Shown piece by piece: positions 1 to 8,201 of a DNA stretch of 64,000 bases. The stretch comes from JAUIIK01 sp041390865 (GTDB taxonomy: Bacteria > Chloroflexota > Chloroflexia > Thermomicrobiales > CFX8), in the NCBI GenBank assembly GCA_041390865.1, contig JAWKPC010000003.1, positions 351,420-415,419 on the forward strand. The letters are read 5' to 3'. The notes beneath the pieces are model-generated. The model saw only the letters and a list, made by a program, of their open reading frames with translations, did no database searches and was not told the origin of the DNA. A program made the position numbers and the translations under genes. Positions within the stretch are counted from its first letter, which is position 1. Every line of letters begins with the position of its first letter.

Positions 1-345
1 TTTGAAGATCACGCCGCACAGGACATGCAGCGCGGTATGCGTCCGCATCAGCTTGTGCCGGCGGTCCCAATCGATCTCGCCGACGACTTCATCGCCGATC
101 TCCGGAGTTGTGTCGCCTTCGACGCGGTGAGCGACGGCTGGACCGCGCTTCCGGACATCCACGACATTCCAGTTCGAGTCGCCCGCTCGCAGCACGCCGG
201 TATCGTGCGGCTGACCGCCGCCGGTCGGATAGAAGAGCGTCCGGTCCAGGATGACGTCTCCGTCATCGGTGAGGCCAACCACCGTCGCGCTGAACTCCGT
301 CGCATACGAGTCATCCATATAGAGCAGCTTCGTTTCGACGGTCAT
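1..345 (-). CDS. Alanyl-tRNA editing protein (AlaX-like), truncated by the window edge
   Basis: The first 115 codons of a gene that runs off the left edge. AlaX proteins are free-standing relatives of the AlaRS editing domain and hydrolyse Ser- or Gly-tRNA(Ala) in the cytosol. The reading shows the family glycine loop PTGGGQPHDTG at about residues 40-50 and the metal-binding HxxxH (HTALH) near residue 105, preceded by a conserved basic stretch RRHKLMRT. The start is the ATG at 345; no stop interrupts the frame. It is transcribed divergently from the LysM gene. The missing C-terminal part should carry the CxxxH half of the zinc site, so AlaX-S, -M or -L class cannot be assigned. Family assignment is confident. 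Confidence 0.88.
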   Translation of the reverse strand, partial: MTVETKLLYMDDSYATEFSATVVGLTDDGDVILDRTLFYPTGGGQPHDTGVLRAGDSNWNVVDVRKRGPAVAHRVEGDTTPEIGDEVVGEIDWDRRHKLMRTHTALHVLCGVIFK

Positions 346-453
346 GGTGCCTATCTCTCGATTCAAATTCATCCGAACCGGACATTCATATCCGAGACAT
401 GCGATCTCGATACTTGCCTTTGAGTCACAGTCCTGATACGATGTCCGAACTGG

Positions 454-465
454 GTGTACGTACAC
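454..465. promoter_or_regulatory. Perfect GTAC palindrome in a divergent intergenic region
   Basis: GTGTACGTACAC is a 12-nt perfect palindrome between the divergent AlaX and LysM genes, about 45 nt before the LysM start. The core TGTACGTAC recurs at 28214-28222 between the LCP and dcd genes. A spaced version (GTACG-N5-CGTAC, 16219-16233) lies before the amidase gene. It may be an operator; no regulator is assigned. Confidence 0.3.
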
Positions 466-509
466 TCGTAATCACGGCGTACCTGCCCCGTTGAAAGGAG
501 CGACGCCCT

Positions 510-1871
510 ATGGCACGCATCGACGCACAAACTGTCCAGCGTGCGAGTCATCCTAAAGAGGATACCGCCCGATCACCGAAAACATCGACCCGGCGACGAA
601 AAATGGCCCTCGCGGCTATCGTGGCCGCCCTAGCCCTGGCCGTCGCCTCGACCGTCACCGGCGCGGCCACTCGAGCCTATTCGATCGTCTACGGTGACAC
701 GCTGAACGAGATCGCGTCCAAGCACGGCACCGACGTTGCGACGCTGGTCGGGCTGAACGACCTTGGCGATCCGGACATGATCATCGCCGGCGACGAGATC
801 AACGTCCCGGATGGAGACCTGACGACCTACACGATCCAGGAAGGCGACACCTTGGCCGGCATCGCCGCGAGTTACGGCGTCGACATCCAGGAACTGATCG
901 CAGTCAATAAGATCGACGATCCAGACCTCATCCGGCCAGGCAACGTCCTGATGATCTATCTTCCGGTCGAGGGCAGCGAATCGCCGGCGGCGGATGAAGC
1001 CGTCGATTCGGATGACGAAGCGACAGAGCCCGCCAACGCGGAATCCGACGAAGCTTCCGATGAGTCGACGGACGTTCAGGACGAAGGCGCCGGCGACTCG
1101 GCCACGGACGAAGCTGGCGCAGAGGATGATGAATCCGCGACAACATCCGACGAGTCGCAGGCTGGCCGGCTTCATCTCGTCCAGGCAGGCGAAACGCTGG
1201 CGCTGATTGCCGCCGAGTATGACGTGACCGAAGCCCAGATCATCGCCGCCAACGCGCTCGAGTCGGCCGAAGTCAGCTCCGGCATGATTCTCAAGATCCC
1301 GCTCGCCAGTTCGGCCGGGGTCGAGCTCATCGGCATGCCAACCCGCCACGAACAGTGGCCGCTCATGAGCGAGCTTTCGGCCGCGTCGCTGGCGACGGCA
1401 TACTGGGGCGCACCGGTCTCGGCCGAGGACCTGCTGGCCGGCATCGAGCGCTCGGACAACCCGCACCTGGGTTTTCGCGGTGATCCCTACGGGATGTTCG
1501 GCACAACGGAAGACTATGGCGTCTACAACGCACCGCTCGCCGCGGCGCTCGAAGCCCACGGCTTCTCGGCCGACGCCTTCTACGCCGACGGGGACCGCTC
1601 GGCGCTGACCTCCCGGATCGACGCCGGCAAACCGGTCGTCGTCTGGGTAACCTACAACCTCACCATGCAGGAGCGAAACATCGTCGAAGACGACCTCGGC
1701 CGCTACTCGCTGATTCGCGAGCAGCACGCGGTGCTTGTCTACGGATACGACGACGCCGGCATCAGCGTCATGGACGTTGGAACCGGTGCGAGCGCAACGT
1801 GGGATTGGGACACCTTCATGGCGTCGTGGTCGCTGTTCGACGGCATGGGCCTCGCGATTGACCTGCAATAG
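510..1871 (+). CDS. Exported protein with three LysM domains and a C39-like (probably inactive) papain-fold domain
   Basis: A 453-residue envelope protein. A membrane/signal segment lies at about 32-52, LysM modules at about 57-100 and 107-150, a long Asp/Glu/Ser-rich linker to about 215, a third LysM to about 263, then a C39_2-type domain to the end. LysM domains bind peptidoglycan glycan chains, so the protein should be wall-bound. In the C39-like domain the family Gly-Cys-Glu nucleophile motif reads Met-Ser-Glu (Ser near residue 287), whereas the later histidine region (EQHAVLVYGY) and the following Asp are kept. Proteolysis is therefore doubtful and a binding role is possible. The ATG at 510 follows a GAAAGGAG ribosome-binding site. 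The gene ends 9 nt before fluC. Confidence 0.85.
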   Translation: MARIDAQTVQRASHPKEDTARSPKTSTRRRKMALAAIVAALALAVASTVTGAATRAYSIVYGDTLNEIASKHGTDVATLVGLNDLGDPDMIIAGDEINVPDGDLTTYTIQEGDTLAGIAASYGVDIQELIAVNKIDDPDLIRPGNVLMIYLPVEGSESPAADEAVDSDDEATEPANAESDEASDESTDVQDEGAGDSATDEAGAEDDESATTSDESQAGRLHLVQAGETLALIAAEYDVTEAQIIAANALESAEVSSGMILKIPLASSAGVELIGMPTRHEQWPLMSELSAASLATAYWGAPVSAEDLLAGIERSDNPHLGFRGDPYGMFGTTEDYGVYNAPLAAALEAHGFSADAFYADGDRSALTSRIDAGKPVVVWVTYNLTMQERNIVEDDLGRYSLIREQHAVLVYGYDDAGISVMDVGTGASATWDWDTFMASWSLFDGMGLAIDLQ

Positions 1872-1880
1872 GTTCTGGTC

Positions 1881-2273
1881 GTGGAGATAACGCTCAAGGC
1901 ACTCGTGCTCGTCAGCATAGGGGGCGCCATCGGCGCCCCCTCTCGCTTTGCTCTTTCGGTGCTGATCACCCGGGCGCTCTCCCAACCGGCGTTCCCCTAC
2001 GCCACCCTAGCGGTCAACACCCTGGGCAGCTTCCTTCTGGCGTTCCTGACCTGGACGGTCGCAGGCCGTTTCGGCATGACCAGTTCGGCACGGATCTTGC
2101 TCGGAACGGGGCTCATGGGGGCCTTTACGACATTCTCGACCTTTTCGGTCGAATCAGTGCTTCTGATCGACGAATCTCGCTACCAGTCCGCGATCACCTA
2201 CATGACGGTTTCGGTCCTCCTCTGCGTTGCGGCGGCGTTCGCCGGCATGCACGCGGCCAGGACCCTGGCATGA
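1881..2273 (+). CDS. fluC: Fluoride ion channel FluC/CrcB
   Basis: 130 residues with four predicted membrane helices, the usual CrcB length. Family landmarks are visible: GGAIGAPSRF near the N-terminus, the TLAVNTLGSF segment at about 48-57, and the pore motif GAFTTFSTFSVES at about 83-95. Fluc proteins form dual-topology dimers in the plasma membrane that export fluoride. The start is a GTG immediately after the LysM stop; no other in-frame start fits the first helix. Only one copy is seen, consistent with a homodimer. No fluoride riboswitch is evident in the 9-nt gap, so it is probably co-transcribed with the LysM gene. Confidence 0.92.
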   Translation: MEITLKALVLVSIGGAIGAPSRFALSVLITRALSQPAFPYATLAVNTLGSFLLAFLTWTVAGRFGMTSSARILLGTGLMGAFTTFSTFSVESVLLIDESRYQSAITYMTVSVLLCVAAAFAGMHAARTLA

Positions 2274-2351
2274 CGAATCGAACCATCTGATACTGGTAGA
2301 GTTTCGTAGTAATGTCGGGCATGCACGCAGAGAGAGCCGGAATGGTCCACG

Positions 2352-3191
2352 ATGCACGACGAGAACGCCAATCGAAACGCACGTCCTGGGAATCCGGATT
2401 CCCAGGCGAGCTGGGAACAGGACGATGTTCCCGCGTTGGCTCTAGGCGCCCTCGATAGCGACGAGGAAGAACAGACACTGTCGCACGTCCGATCCTCGAT
2501 GACGGCCCGCGAGGAGCTTCGCGCCTTCGAGGAACTCGCCGGCGATCTCAGCCTGGCCGTCGAGCGGGCAACACCTCCGCCCCAACTGCGGGACAGGATC
2601 CTCCAGAGAACAGCGCCGACGGAGCCTGCTCGGGTCGAACCGGAGCGGGTAACCCGCCTGTCTCCTCCGGTGTGGATCGGCACGCTGGCAGCGGCCGTCC
2701 TTATCCTCGCTCTGGCCGCAATAGCGCTAACCCAGTGGTCATCGGCCCGGGATCGCGGCGACACGATTGACGACTTGCGGTCGGAGATCGTCTCCCAGAA
2801 CGCACGCATCGCCGAACTCGAGACGGCAGCTGCGTCCGCCGGCGCCTTCATCGATTTCGAGGAACCGCTGGTGTGGACCGAACTGTCCGCGCCGGCTCCG
2901 GGACGGCAATCGCCCGGATTCCTGGCCCGTACCCCGGACGGCCAGACGGCGTATCTCGTCCTGACCGGCGTCGAGATCGATGCCGAGCACGTCTTCCAGG
3001 CCTGGTTGATCGAAGACACTCCCGTATCGGTCGGCACGCTCAGGACGTCCAACAATGGCCTCGGGTTTCTCATCCTGAAACATCAAGGACAGCCGATTCA
3101 GGAATTCAACCTGATCGGCGTAACGATCGAGCCTCCCGGCGGGAGTCCGCAACCCACGTCCGATCCTATCGTCGTCGGCGAGATCGTCTAA
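2352..3191 (+). CDS. RskA-like anti-sigma factor (C-terminal anti-sigma-K domain), membrane-anchored
   Basis: 279 residues. The N-terminal cytoplasmic part contains PALALGALDSDEEEQ, which resembles the start of RskA/ASD regions, then one membrane helix at about 108-129, a short coiled segment, and a C-terminal extracytoplasmic RskA domain (about 150-275) with the typical YLVLTGVEIDAEHVFQAWLI stretch. Family members hold an ECF sigma factor inactive at the membrane until proteolysed. The zinc-binding HxxxCxxC of many anti-sigmas is absent, which is common in RskA-type proteins. No sigma-factor gene is adjacent on either side, so its partner must be elsewhere or this is a diverged envelope protein. 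Start ATG at 2352. Confidence 0.75.
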   Translation: MHDENANRNARPGNPDSQASWEQDDVPALALGALDSDEEEQTLSHVRSSMTAREELRAFEELAGDLSLAVERATPPPQLRDRILQRTAPTEPARVEPERVTRLSPPVWIGTLAAAVLILALAAIALTQWSSARDRGDTIDDLRSEIVSQNARIAELETAAASAGAFIDFEEPLVWTELSAPAPGRQSPGFLARTPDGQTAYLVLTGVEIDAEHVFQAWLIEDTPVSVGTLRTSNNGLGFLILKHQGQPIQEFNLIGVTIEPPGGSPQPTSDPIVVGEIV

Positions 3192-3289
3192 CGTTTCCTC
3201 CGTCCGTACGCTTCTGATTTAATACCGGGTTGTCGAACCGCGTACTAACCTGGACCGAATCTGATGAATGCCGATGAAGGGCAGATGCC

Positions 3290-4180
3290 GTGTTTCGCCG
3301 AATCGTACTGATCTTCGCGGGGCTGACGATGGCCGCGCTCATTCTCGCCTCCTGCTCAATTTCGGGCGGCGACGACGATGACGACAGCCCTCCGCCAACC
3401 GCGACAGCGACGGACGAACCCGCGAACACAGCGACGCTCGCACCGGAGCTAACAGAGACCGAAACCGCGGCGCCGACAGCTACCGGGACAGCCACGCCGG
3501 AACCGACTTCCAGCCCGACGGCGACGGCATCACCAACGGCAACGTCCACGCCAACTCCGACATCCACCCCAACCGCGACGCCGATTCCGATCGTTCAGAA
3601 TCCGTTCGAAAACGTTCCGCCGCCGGATATCGTTCTCGAAAACTACAAGGTGATCTATGCCGGCGAAGTCATCACGCCAGAAGGCGGAACCGAAACGCTG
3701 GATATCGCAATCGAGCAATCGTCGCCGACCCGTTACCACCTGAAAGCCGGCGAAGAGGTCGAAATCTGGGTCATCGAAGACGCGACCTACTTCCGGAATC
3801 CCGACGACGGCTCGATCTTCCAGATCCCTTCGGCAGTTGATCCCGGCCTCGTTTCGCCGGCGGCATATCTGATCCAGGTCCCCGATCCGGCGAACGTGCC
3901 TGAAGCACTGAGCACGGGCGAGGAAGAGGTGGATGGACGGCCCGCCGCCCACTACAGTGTGTCAGCCGACCAGATCGGTGCCTTCGGGCTGGCAGAGGGC
4001 GAAACGATCAACGATCCCGAGGGAACCATCGAAATCTGGATCGACAATGAACTCGGATTCATCAGCCAGATGGACATCGATGTCGAATGGACCGACGAAA
4101 ACGGCACGCGCCAGTCGGCGGACATCGACCTGCTCGTGTTCGACGTCGGAACCACCGGCGAGATCGCGCCGCCGATCTAG
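3290..4180 (+). CDS. Lipoprotein with Pro/Thr-rich stalk and LprG/LolA-like C-terminal domain
   Basis: 296 residues. The signal peptide ends in a lipobox (ILASC, Cys22), so the mature protein is lipid-anchored on the outer face of the membrane. Residues about 25-105 are a low-complexity Thr/Pro/Ala stalk. The remaining roughly 190 residues (starting near the PPPDIVLENYKVIYAGEV stretch) look like the open half-barrel LppX/LprAFG class, which binds lipids in mycobacteria; that assignment rests on pattern resemblance only. Start is a GTG at 3290; no good ribosome-binding site is seen. It may be followed in the same direction by the esterase. Confidence 0.72.
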   Translation: MFRRIVLIFAGLTMAALILASCSISGGDDDDDSPPPTATATDEPANTATLAPELTETETAAPTATGTATPEPTSSPTATASPTATSTPTPTSTPTATPIPIVQNPFENVPPPDIVLENYKVIYAGEVITPEGGTETLDIAIEQSSPTRYHLKAGEEVEIWVIEDATYFRNPDDGSIFQIPSAVDPGLVSPAAYLIQVPDPANVPEALSTGEEEVDGRPAAHYSVSADQIGAFGLAEGETINDPEGTIEIWIDNELGFISQMDIDVEWTDENGTRQSADIDLLVFDVGTTGEIAPPI

Positions 4181-4253
4181 CCGGCATCGAGGATTGGCGC
4201 GGCGTCGCCGTCATGACGATACGAGCTAGCATCTACGTTCTGAACGACTGCGC

Positions 4254-5210
4254 TTGAAACGAGAACCTGCAGTGAGCATCGACCGGGATGGGATACGAGA
4301 TGACCGTGTGCGTCTGATGCTCGAGCGGATGCGAGCCGGCTGGATCGTCGAAGGCGACGGCCCGGAAGCGGAACGGCTCGCCTTTCACACACTCGGGCAG
4401 CGCTTCCCGGCCCCTGAAGGAGTTACCCGGCAGCCTGTTGACCTCCGGGGAGTTCCGGCTATCGAAACGTCATTGCCGGACGACGCGACCGCCGAAGGTC
4501 CAACGGTCCTTTACCTCCACGGCGGAGCATTCGTCATCGGTTCAGCGGAGATCTACGGAGAACAGTCGGCGCGCCTGTCGCTGGCATCGGGAGCGCGCGT
4601 CCTCACCATCGACTACAGGCTCGCTCCGGAACATCCCTTCCCTGCTGCCCTTGACGACACGGTGTGCGCCTATCGCAGCTTGCTCGATGCCGGAATTCAC
4701 GCCGGCCGCATCGTGATCGCGGGAGATTCAGCCGGCGGAAACCTCGCCCTTGCTGCGTCCAAGCGGCTCAGAGATGCGGGAATACCGCTCCCAGCTGGAC
4801 TGGTACTGATCTCGCCCTGGGTCGACCTCTCTTGCGCGTCGTCCTCGATGGAGTACAACGCCGATGCCCGTCACCTCGCCCAGCGGCAAGGCCTCCTCCG
4901 CTCCGCCGCCACCTACCTTGGCGATGTCGATGCCCGCCATCCCGAGGCGTCACCGATTCATGGCGATCTCTCATCGCTCCCGCCAACGCTTATCCAGGTC
5001 GGGAGTCTCGAGACGTTGCTCGACGATAGCGTGACCCTCGAACAGGAACTCAAAGCAGCAGGCGTTCAGGCACGGCTCCATGTCTATGAAGGTATGGTCC
5101 ACGAATGGCATCTGTTGTCGGCGTTGCTGGAGCCCGACGCGATGCTCGATGAGGCAGCCGAGGCTATCGGCGAGATTGCGGCTTTCATTCGCGAAGTCTC
5201 GATACGATGA
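4254..5210 (+). CDS. Alpha/beta hydrolase fold-3 esterase (hormone-sensitive-lipase family)
   Basis: 318 residues, normal for family IV esterases acting on short-chain acyl esters. The oxyanion-hole motif HGGAF is at about 89-93, the nucleophile elbow GDSAGG puts the serine near 159, the acid is probably in the ETLLDDS segment near 260, and the catalytic histidine lies in the EGMVHEWH segment near 288. No signal peptide is seen, so it is probably cytosolic. The longest frame begins with TTG at 4254; a GTG at 4272 is an equally possible start. The stop overlaps the ATG of the next gene (ATGA), indicating translational coupling. Confidence 0.85.
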   Translation: MKREPAVSIDRDGIRDDRVRLMLERMRAGWIVEGDGPEAERLAFHTLGQRFPAPEGVTRQPVDLRGVPAIETSLPDDATAEGPTVLYLHGGAFVIGSAEIYGEQSARLSLASGARVLTIDYRLAPEHPFPAALDDTVCAYRSLLDAGIHAGRIVIAGDSAGGNLALAASKRLRDAGIPLPAGLVLISPWVDLSCASSSMEYNADARHLAQRQGLLRSAATYLGDVDARHPEASPIHGDLSSLPPTLIQVGSLETLLDDSVTLEQELKAAGVQARLHVYEGMVHEWHLLSALLEPDAMLDEAAEAIGEIAAFIREVSIR

Positions 5211-5611
5211 GCGGTTCGGAACGGTTTGCGATCTCGAGATCCCGGTGGGCCGCCCCGCTCCTCGTGCTCCTGACAGCCACGGAATCACGATCGTGGGTCG
5301 AGCTTCGTCCGTCATGCCTGAGGGTGCGGTACGGCTGGTATCAACTGGACATCCCGTACGACACCATCAAGACGGTTAAACCCTCCGATTGGCCCTGGTA
5401 TGCCGGGATTGGCTGGCGCACGAACCTGCGATCCGTAATCGGACTCATCGGCTCGTACAGGGGAGTCGTCCGCATCGACCTCGCACCGCCGCAGCCGACA
5501 AGATTGCTCGGCATACCGATCAAGCTCTCGCAGCTCTACGTTTCGCTCGAAGACGCTGCTGGTTTTATGGACGCGCTGGATCAACGGAGGCGGGAGACGC
5601 ACCAACGGTAG
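5207..5611 (+). CDS. Hypothetical PH-domain-like protein
   Basis: 134 residues starting inside the esterase stop codon. The middle has the pattern of small bacterial PH-like domains: an alternating beta pattern ending in a short sequence such as VRYGWYQLDIPYDTIKTV, then SLEDAAGFMDAL at the C-terminus. The N-terminal PLLVLLT segment is too short to be a sure membrane helix. Function is unknown; overlap with the esterase suggests a shared transcript. It could instead be a remnant of a larger membrane protein. Confidence 0.6.
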   Translation: MSGSERFAISRSRWAAPLLVLLTATESRSWVELRPSCLRVRYGWYQLDIPYDTIKTVKPSDWPWYAGIGWRTNLRSVIGLIGSYRGVVRIDLAPPQPTRLLGIPIKLSQLYVSLEDAAGFMDALDQRRRETHQR

Positions 5612-5670
5612 GTTCGGGTCCAGCCCAGCTACCCTCAGGATCCTCATGCTGTGAACATCGTCTAGCGGCC

Positions 5671-6927
5671 TTACCCGGCGCGCAGGTCCGCGACCACCGC
5701 CTCGGCGGCTCGTTTGCCTGAGGCGAGAGCTCCGTTGATCGATCCGTTGTCGCGATGGTCGCCGCAAACATACCGGTTCTTGTTCACCCGAACTGGCCGG
5801 CGAGGCAGCGAGAGCGCCGGGGTTCCTGGCGCGGCAGAGCGTCCGGTATCCGGTAGATCCGCAGCAACTCCCAGCCGGCAACCTCATCACCCCACCAGCC
5901 GGTCAGCTGATCCCGGACCCGGCGATCCAACTCCGGATCATCGACATCGGGTATGCCGACCGTCGAGGCCGAGATGAGCGCTGCGCCGGGCGGGGCATAG
6001 AGTGGCGACACATTGCTAATCACCGCCGCATTGTTCACCGGTCCGGTTGGCTCGCTATCGAGGAGCAAAGCCGGCTCCCGGACCGGGGATTGTCAGCCGA
6101 ATAGTAGAGACAGGCGGTTCCGAACGTACCGGGGACGGTGATGCCCGGAAGAAGTTCGTGGGCCGGTCCTGGTCCTGTTGCGACGACGACAGCACGGGCG
6201 GCAGCAGTTTCGCCATTCGCGAGCCTGACGCCGGACGATTCGATCGACTCAACCGGCGTGTTGAGGTAAATGCTGCCTTCCGGCAAGCGGGCTGCAAGCT
6301 GGCGGGGATTGCCTCCATACCGGTCGCCGGGATGGCAATGTCGCCTTGCGCGAACATGCGGAAGATGAACTCGAGCATCCGGCTCGACGTTCTGAGGTCC
6401 GGCTCCAGGAAGACCCCGCCAAAGAACGGCCGGAAGAACCCGTCGATCATCGAGGTGGAGAATCCAGCCTGTCGCAGATAGTTCAGGCTCGTCGTTTCGG
6501 GGTGTTTCCAGAGATCGTCAAGCGTCCCGCTCCGGACGCGATAGCGAAGCTGGGCGACGCGGCCCTTGTCGAGGATCGAGCCCACCGGGGTTGCAATCGT
6601 CTTCCCGCCATCGACTGGATTGCGGAATGGATCCGCCAGGACGTGAAACCGCCCGCCAGTCCGGACGAATGCGCCGGGATAGAACGGATGGAGATCCAGA
6701 TCGCCGTAATCGAGGAGTTCGGCCGCCTCAGGATATGCAGTCAGGAGAACCTGGAAACCTCGATCCAGCCTGAAGCCCCGAACCTCGTCGGTGCGAACCC
6801 TTCCGCCAACCTGATCGGCAGCCTCGAAGATCGAGAACGGGATGCCTTCGGCGGCAAGATGCAGGCCGCAACTGAGCCCGGCCAGTCCGGCTCCGACAAT
6901 CACGACTCTCTCAGCGTCCGTTGACAT
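5671..6927 (-). pseudogene. FAD-dependent amine oxidase/phytoene-desaturase-like protein, frame broken three times
   Basis: Read across three frames, this encodes a complete flavoprotein of about 419 residues. It starts at ATG 6927 (MSTDAERVV), shows the dinucleotide-binding motif VIVGAGLAGLSCGLHLA, the second motif VGGRVRTDE, a middle part LPEGSIYLNTPVESI and a C-terminal FAD motif CGDHRDNGSINGALASG, and stops at 5671-5673. Each break is repaired by adding one base to a G4 run on the plus strand: 6304-6307, 6085-6088 and 5819-5822. Residues on both sides of each break remain family-like. Sequencing or assembly error is the simplest explanation; a recent real inactivation is the alternative. 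Substrate unknown. Confidence 0.75.
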
Positions 6928-6950
6928 GGTTCCCCCTTGCCTGACTTCTC

Positions 6951-7199
6951 CTAGCGGCGAACAGCCTGGACGATCGCCAGAAGAATGATCGAACCAAGGA
7001 CGGCGACCAGTAGCGACCAGAGGTTGAAGCCGGTGATTCCCGCCCCACCCAGGGCACTGACGATCGCGCCGCCGATGAACGCCCCGATGATGCCGACGGC
7101 GATGTTCGCAAAACAGCCCATTCGCTCGTTGCTGCCGGTGATAATGCTGGCAAGCCAGCCCGCCAGTGCCCCGAGCAGAATCCAGGCGAGAATGCCCAT
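6951..7199 (-). CDS. GlsB/YeaQ/YmgE family small membrane protein
   Basis: 82 residues, three hydrophobic glycine-rich helices, the standard size for the transglycosylase-associated/GlsB family. Features are GILAWILLGALAGWLAS at the start, GCFANIAVGIIGAFIGG in the middle and a hydrophobic C-terminal helix ending in Arg-Arg. Family members are stress-induced membrane proteins of unclear mechanism. It starts at ATG 7199 after an AGGAGAA-type ribosome-binding site and ends 23 nt before the oxidase gene on the same strand, so the two may be co-transcribed. It is divergent from trmH. Confidence 0.9.
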   Translation of the reverse strand: MGILAWILLGALAGWLASIITGSNERMGCFANIAVGIIGAFIGGAIVSALGGAGITGFNLWSLLVAVLGSIILLAIVQAVRR

Positions 7200-7343
7200 G
7201 TTGTCGTTCTCCTAACCTTCGGCCTTTCGGTCGTGGGATTTAAGGCGCAAGCCGATCGCTACAACGCGATCTTACCAACGGCCAGGCCGACCGGAGTCGA
7301 TGGAACCGTCTCGGGTATCATCCCTGACTGGAGGGTAAAAACA

Positions 7344-8099
7344 TTGGCAGACGAAAAAGCCGGCAAGCCGATCACGGAGAGACGACTCCAGCGGATGGCG
7401 TCGGTCCTGGCCAGAAGGCAGCCGGACGTCTCGATCGCTCTGGAAGATGTTCACGATCCGCACAATGTCAGCGCCGTCCTCCGGTCTTGCGACGCTACCG
7501 GTGTGGCGGACGTCCACCTCGTCTACGACGTCGACGAGCCGCCGGAGCTGAGTACCGGAGTTGCTGCTGGAACCCAGCGGTGGCTCACCATCGAGCAGCA
7601 TCGCGACATCGCCGACTGCTACGCGGCGCTCCGCGACGCGGGCCGGACGGTCTACGCAACCGCGCTTGCCGGCGACACCGTGGACCTCTATTCCCTCGAT
7701 CTGACGCGACCCTGCGCGTTTGTTTTCGGAAACGAAAGCCGGGGACTTAGCGAATCAGCCGTAGAAGCCGCCGATGTTTCGGTTCGGATCCCGATGATGG
7801 GCATGGCCGAGTCGTTGAATATCTCGGTCGCCTGCGCCGTCATCCTGTTCGAGACGATGCGCCAGCGCGCGGCGGTCGGGATGTTCGATGACAGCGCAAA
7901 CGACATCGCTTCGATGCGGGATACCCTCCGGGAATGGCTCGAACGGGATGAGCGGGACGTCTCGGCAGCGGACGACGCTACATTCGACCCCCAACAGTTT
8001 CCGTTAGTCTGGCCGCGCACTCAGCCGATGCCGCGCGCCGACGCCGGCGACGAGAGCGACGAGGGACCGGCGGCGGACGAGTTGGGGTACGATTGCTGA
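7344..8099 (+). CDS. trmH: tRNA 2'-O-methyltransferase of the SpoU/TrmH family
   Basis: 251 residues from the TTG at 7344. I chose this start because GGAGGG at 7330-7335 sits 8 nt upstream and because E. coli TrmH begins just before the equivalent of ITERRLQRMASVLARRQPD. A longer frame from GTG 7233 exists but adds 37 residues without family similarity. SpoU landmarks are present: EDVHDPHNVSAVLRSCDATG (motif 1, catalytic Arg), FVFGNESRGLS (motif 2) and IPMMGMAESLNISVACAV (motif 3, trefoil-knot SAM site). The expected reaction is Gm18 formation in tRNA. The C-terminal tail after about residue 175 is longer and more acidic than usual. Confidence 0.87.
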   Translation: MADEKAGKPITERRLQRMASVLARRQPDVSIALEDVHDPHNVSAVLRSCDATGVADVHLVYDVDEPPELSTGVAAGTQRWLTIEQHRDIADCYAALRDAGRTVYATALAGDTVDLYSLDLTRPCAFVFGNESRGLSESAVEAADVSVRIPMMGMAESLNISVACAVILFETMRQRAAVGMFDDSANDIASMRDTLREWLERDERDVSAADDATFDPQQFPLVWPRTQPMPRADAGDESDEGPAADELGYDC

Positions 8100-8201
8100 A
8101 CTCAGCAACCCGATCCAAAGCTGGACAGCGTAAACCGTAGAGATAGCCTGCGCGCCGCACTATGCGAGCGTCGCAGCCCGATAGGAACAAACGGATACAC
8201 G

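Noticed and set aside
630..1985. Long minus-strand frame of 451 codons
   Set aside because: Antisense shadow of the LysM protein gene; arginine- and histidine-rich composition and no motifs.
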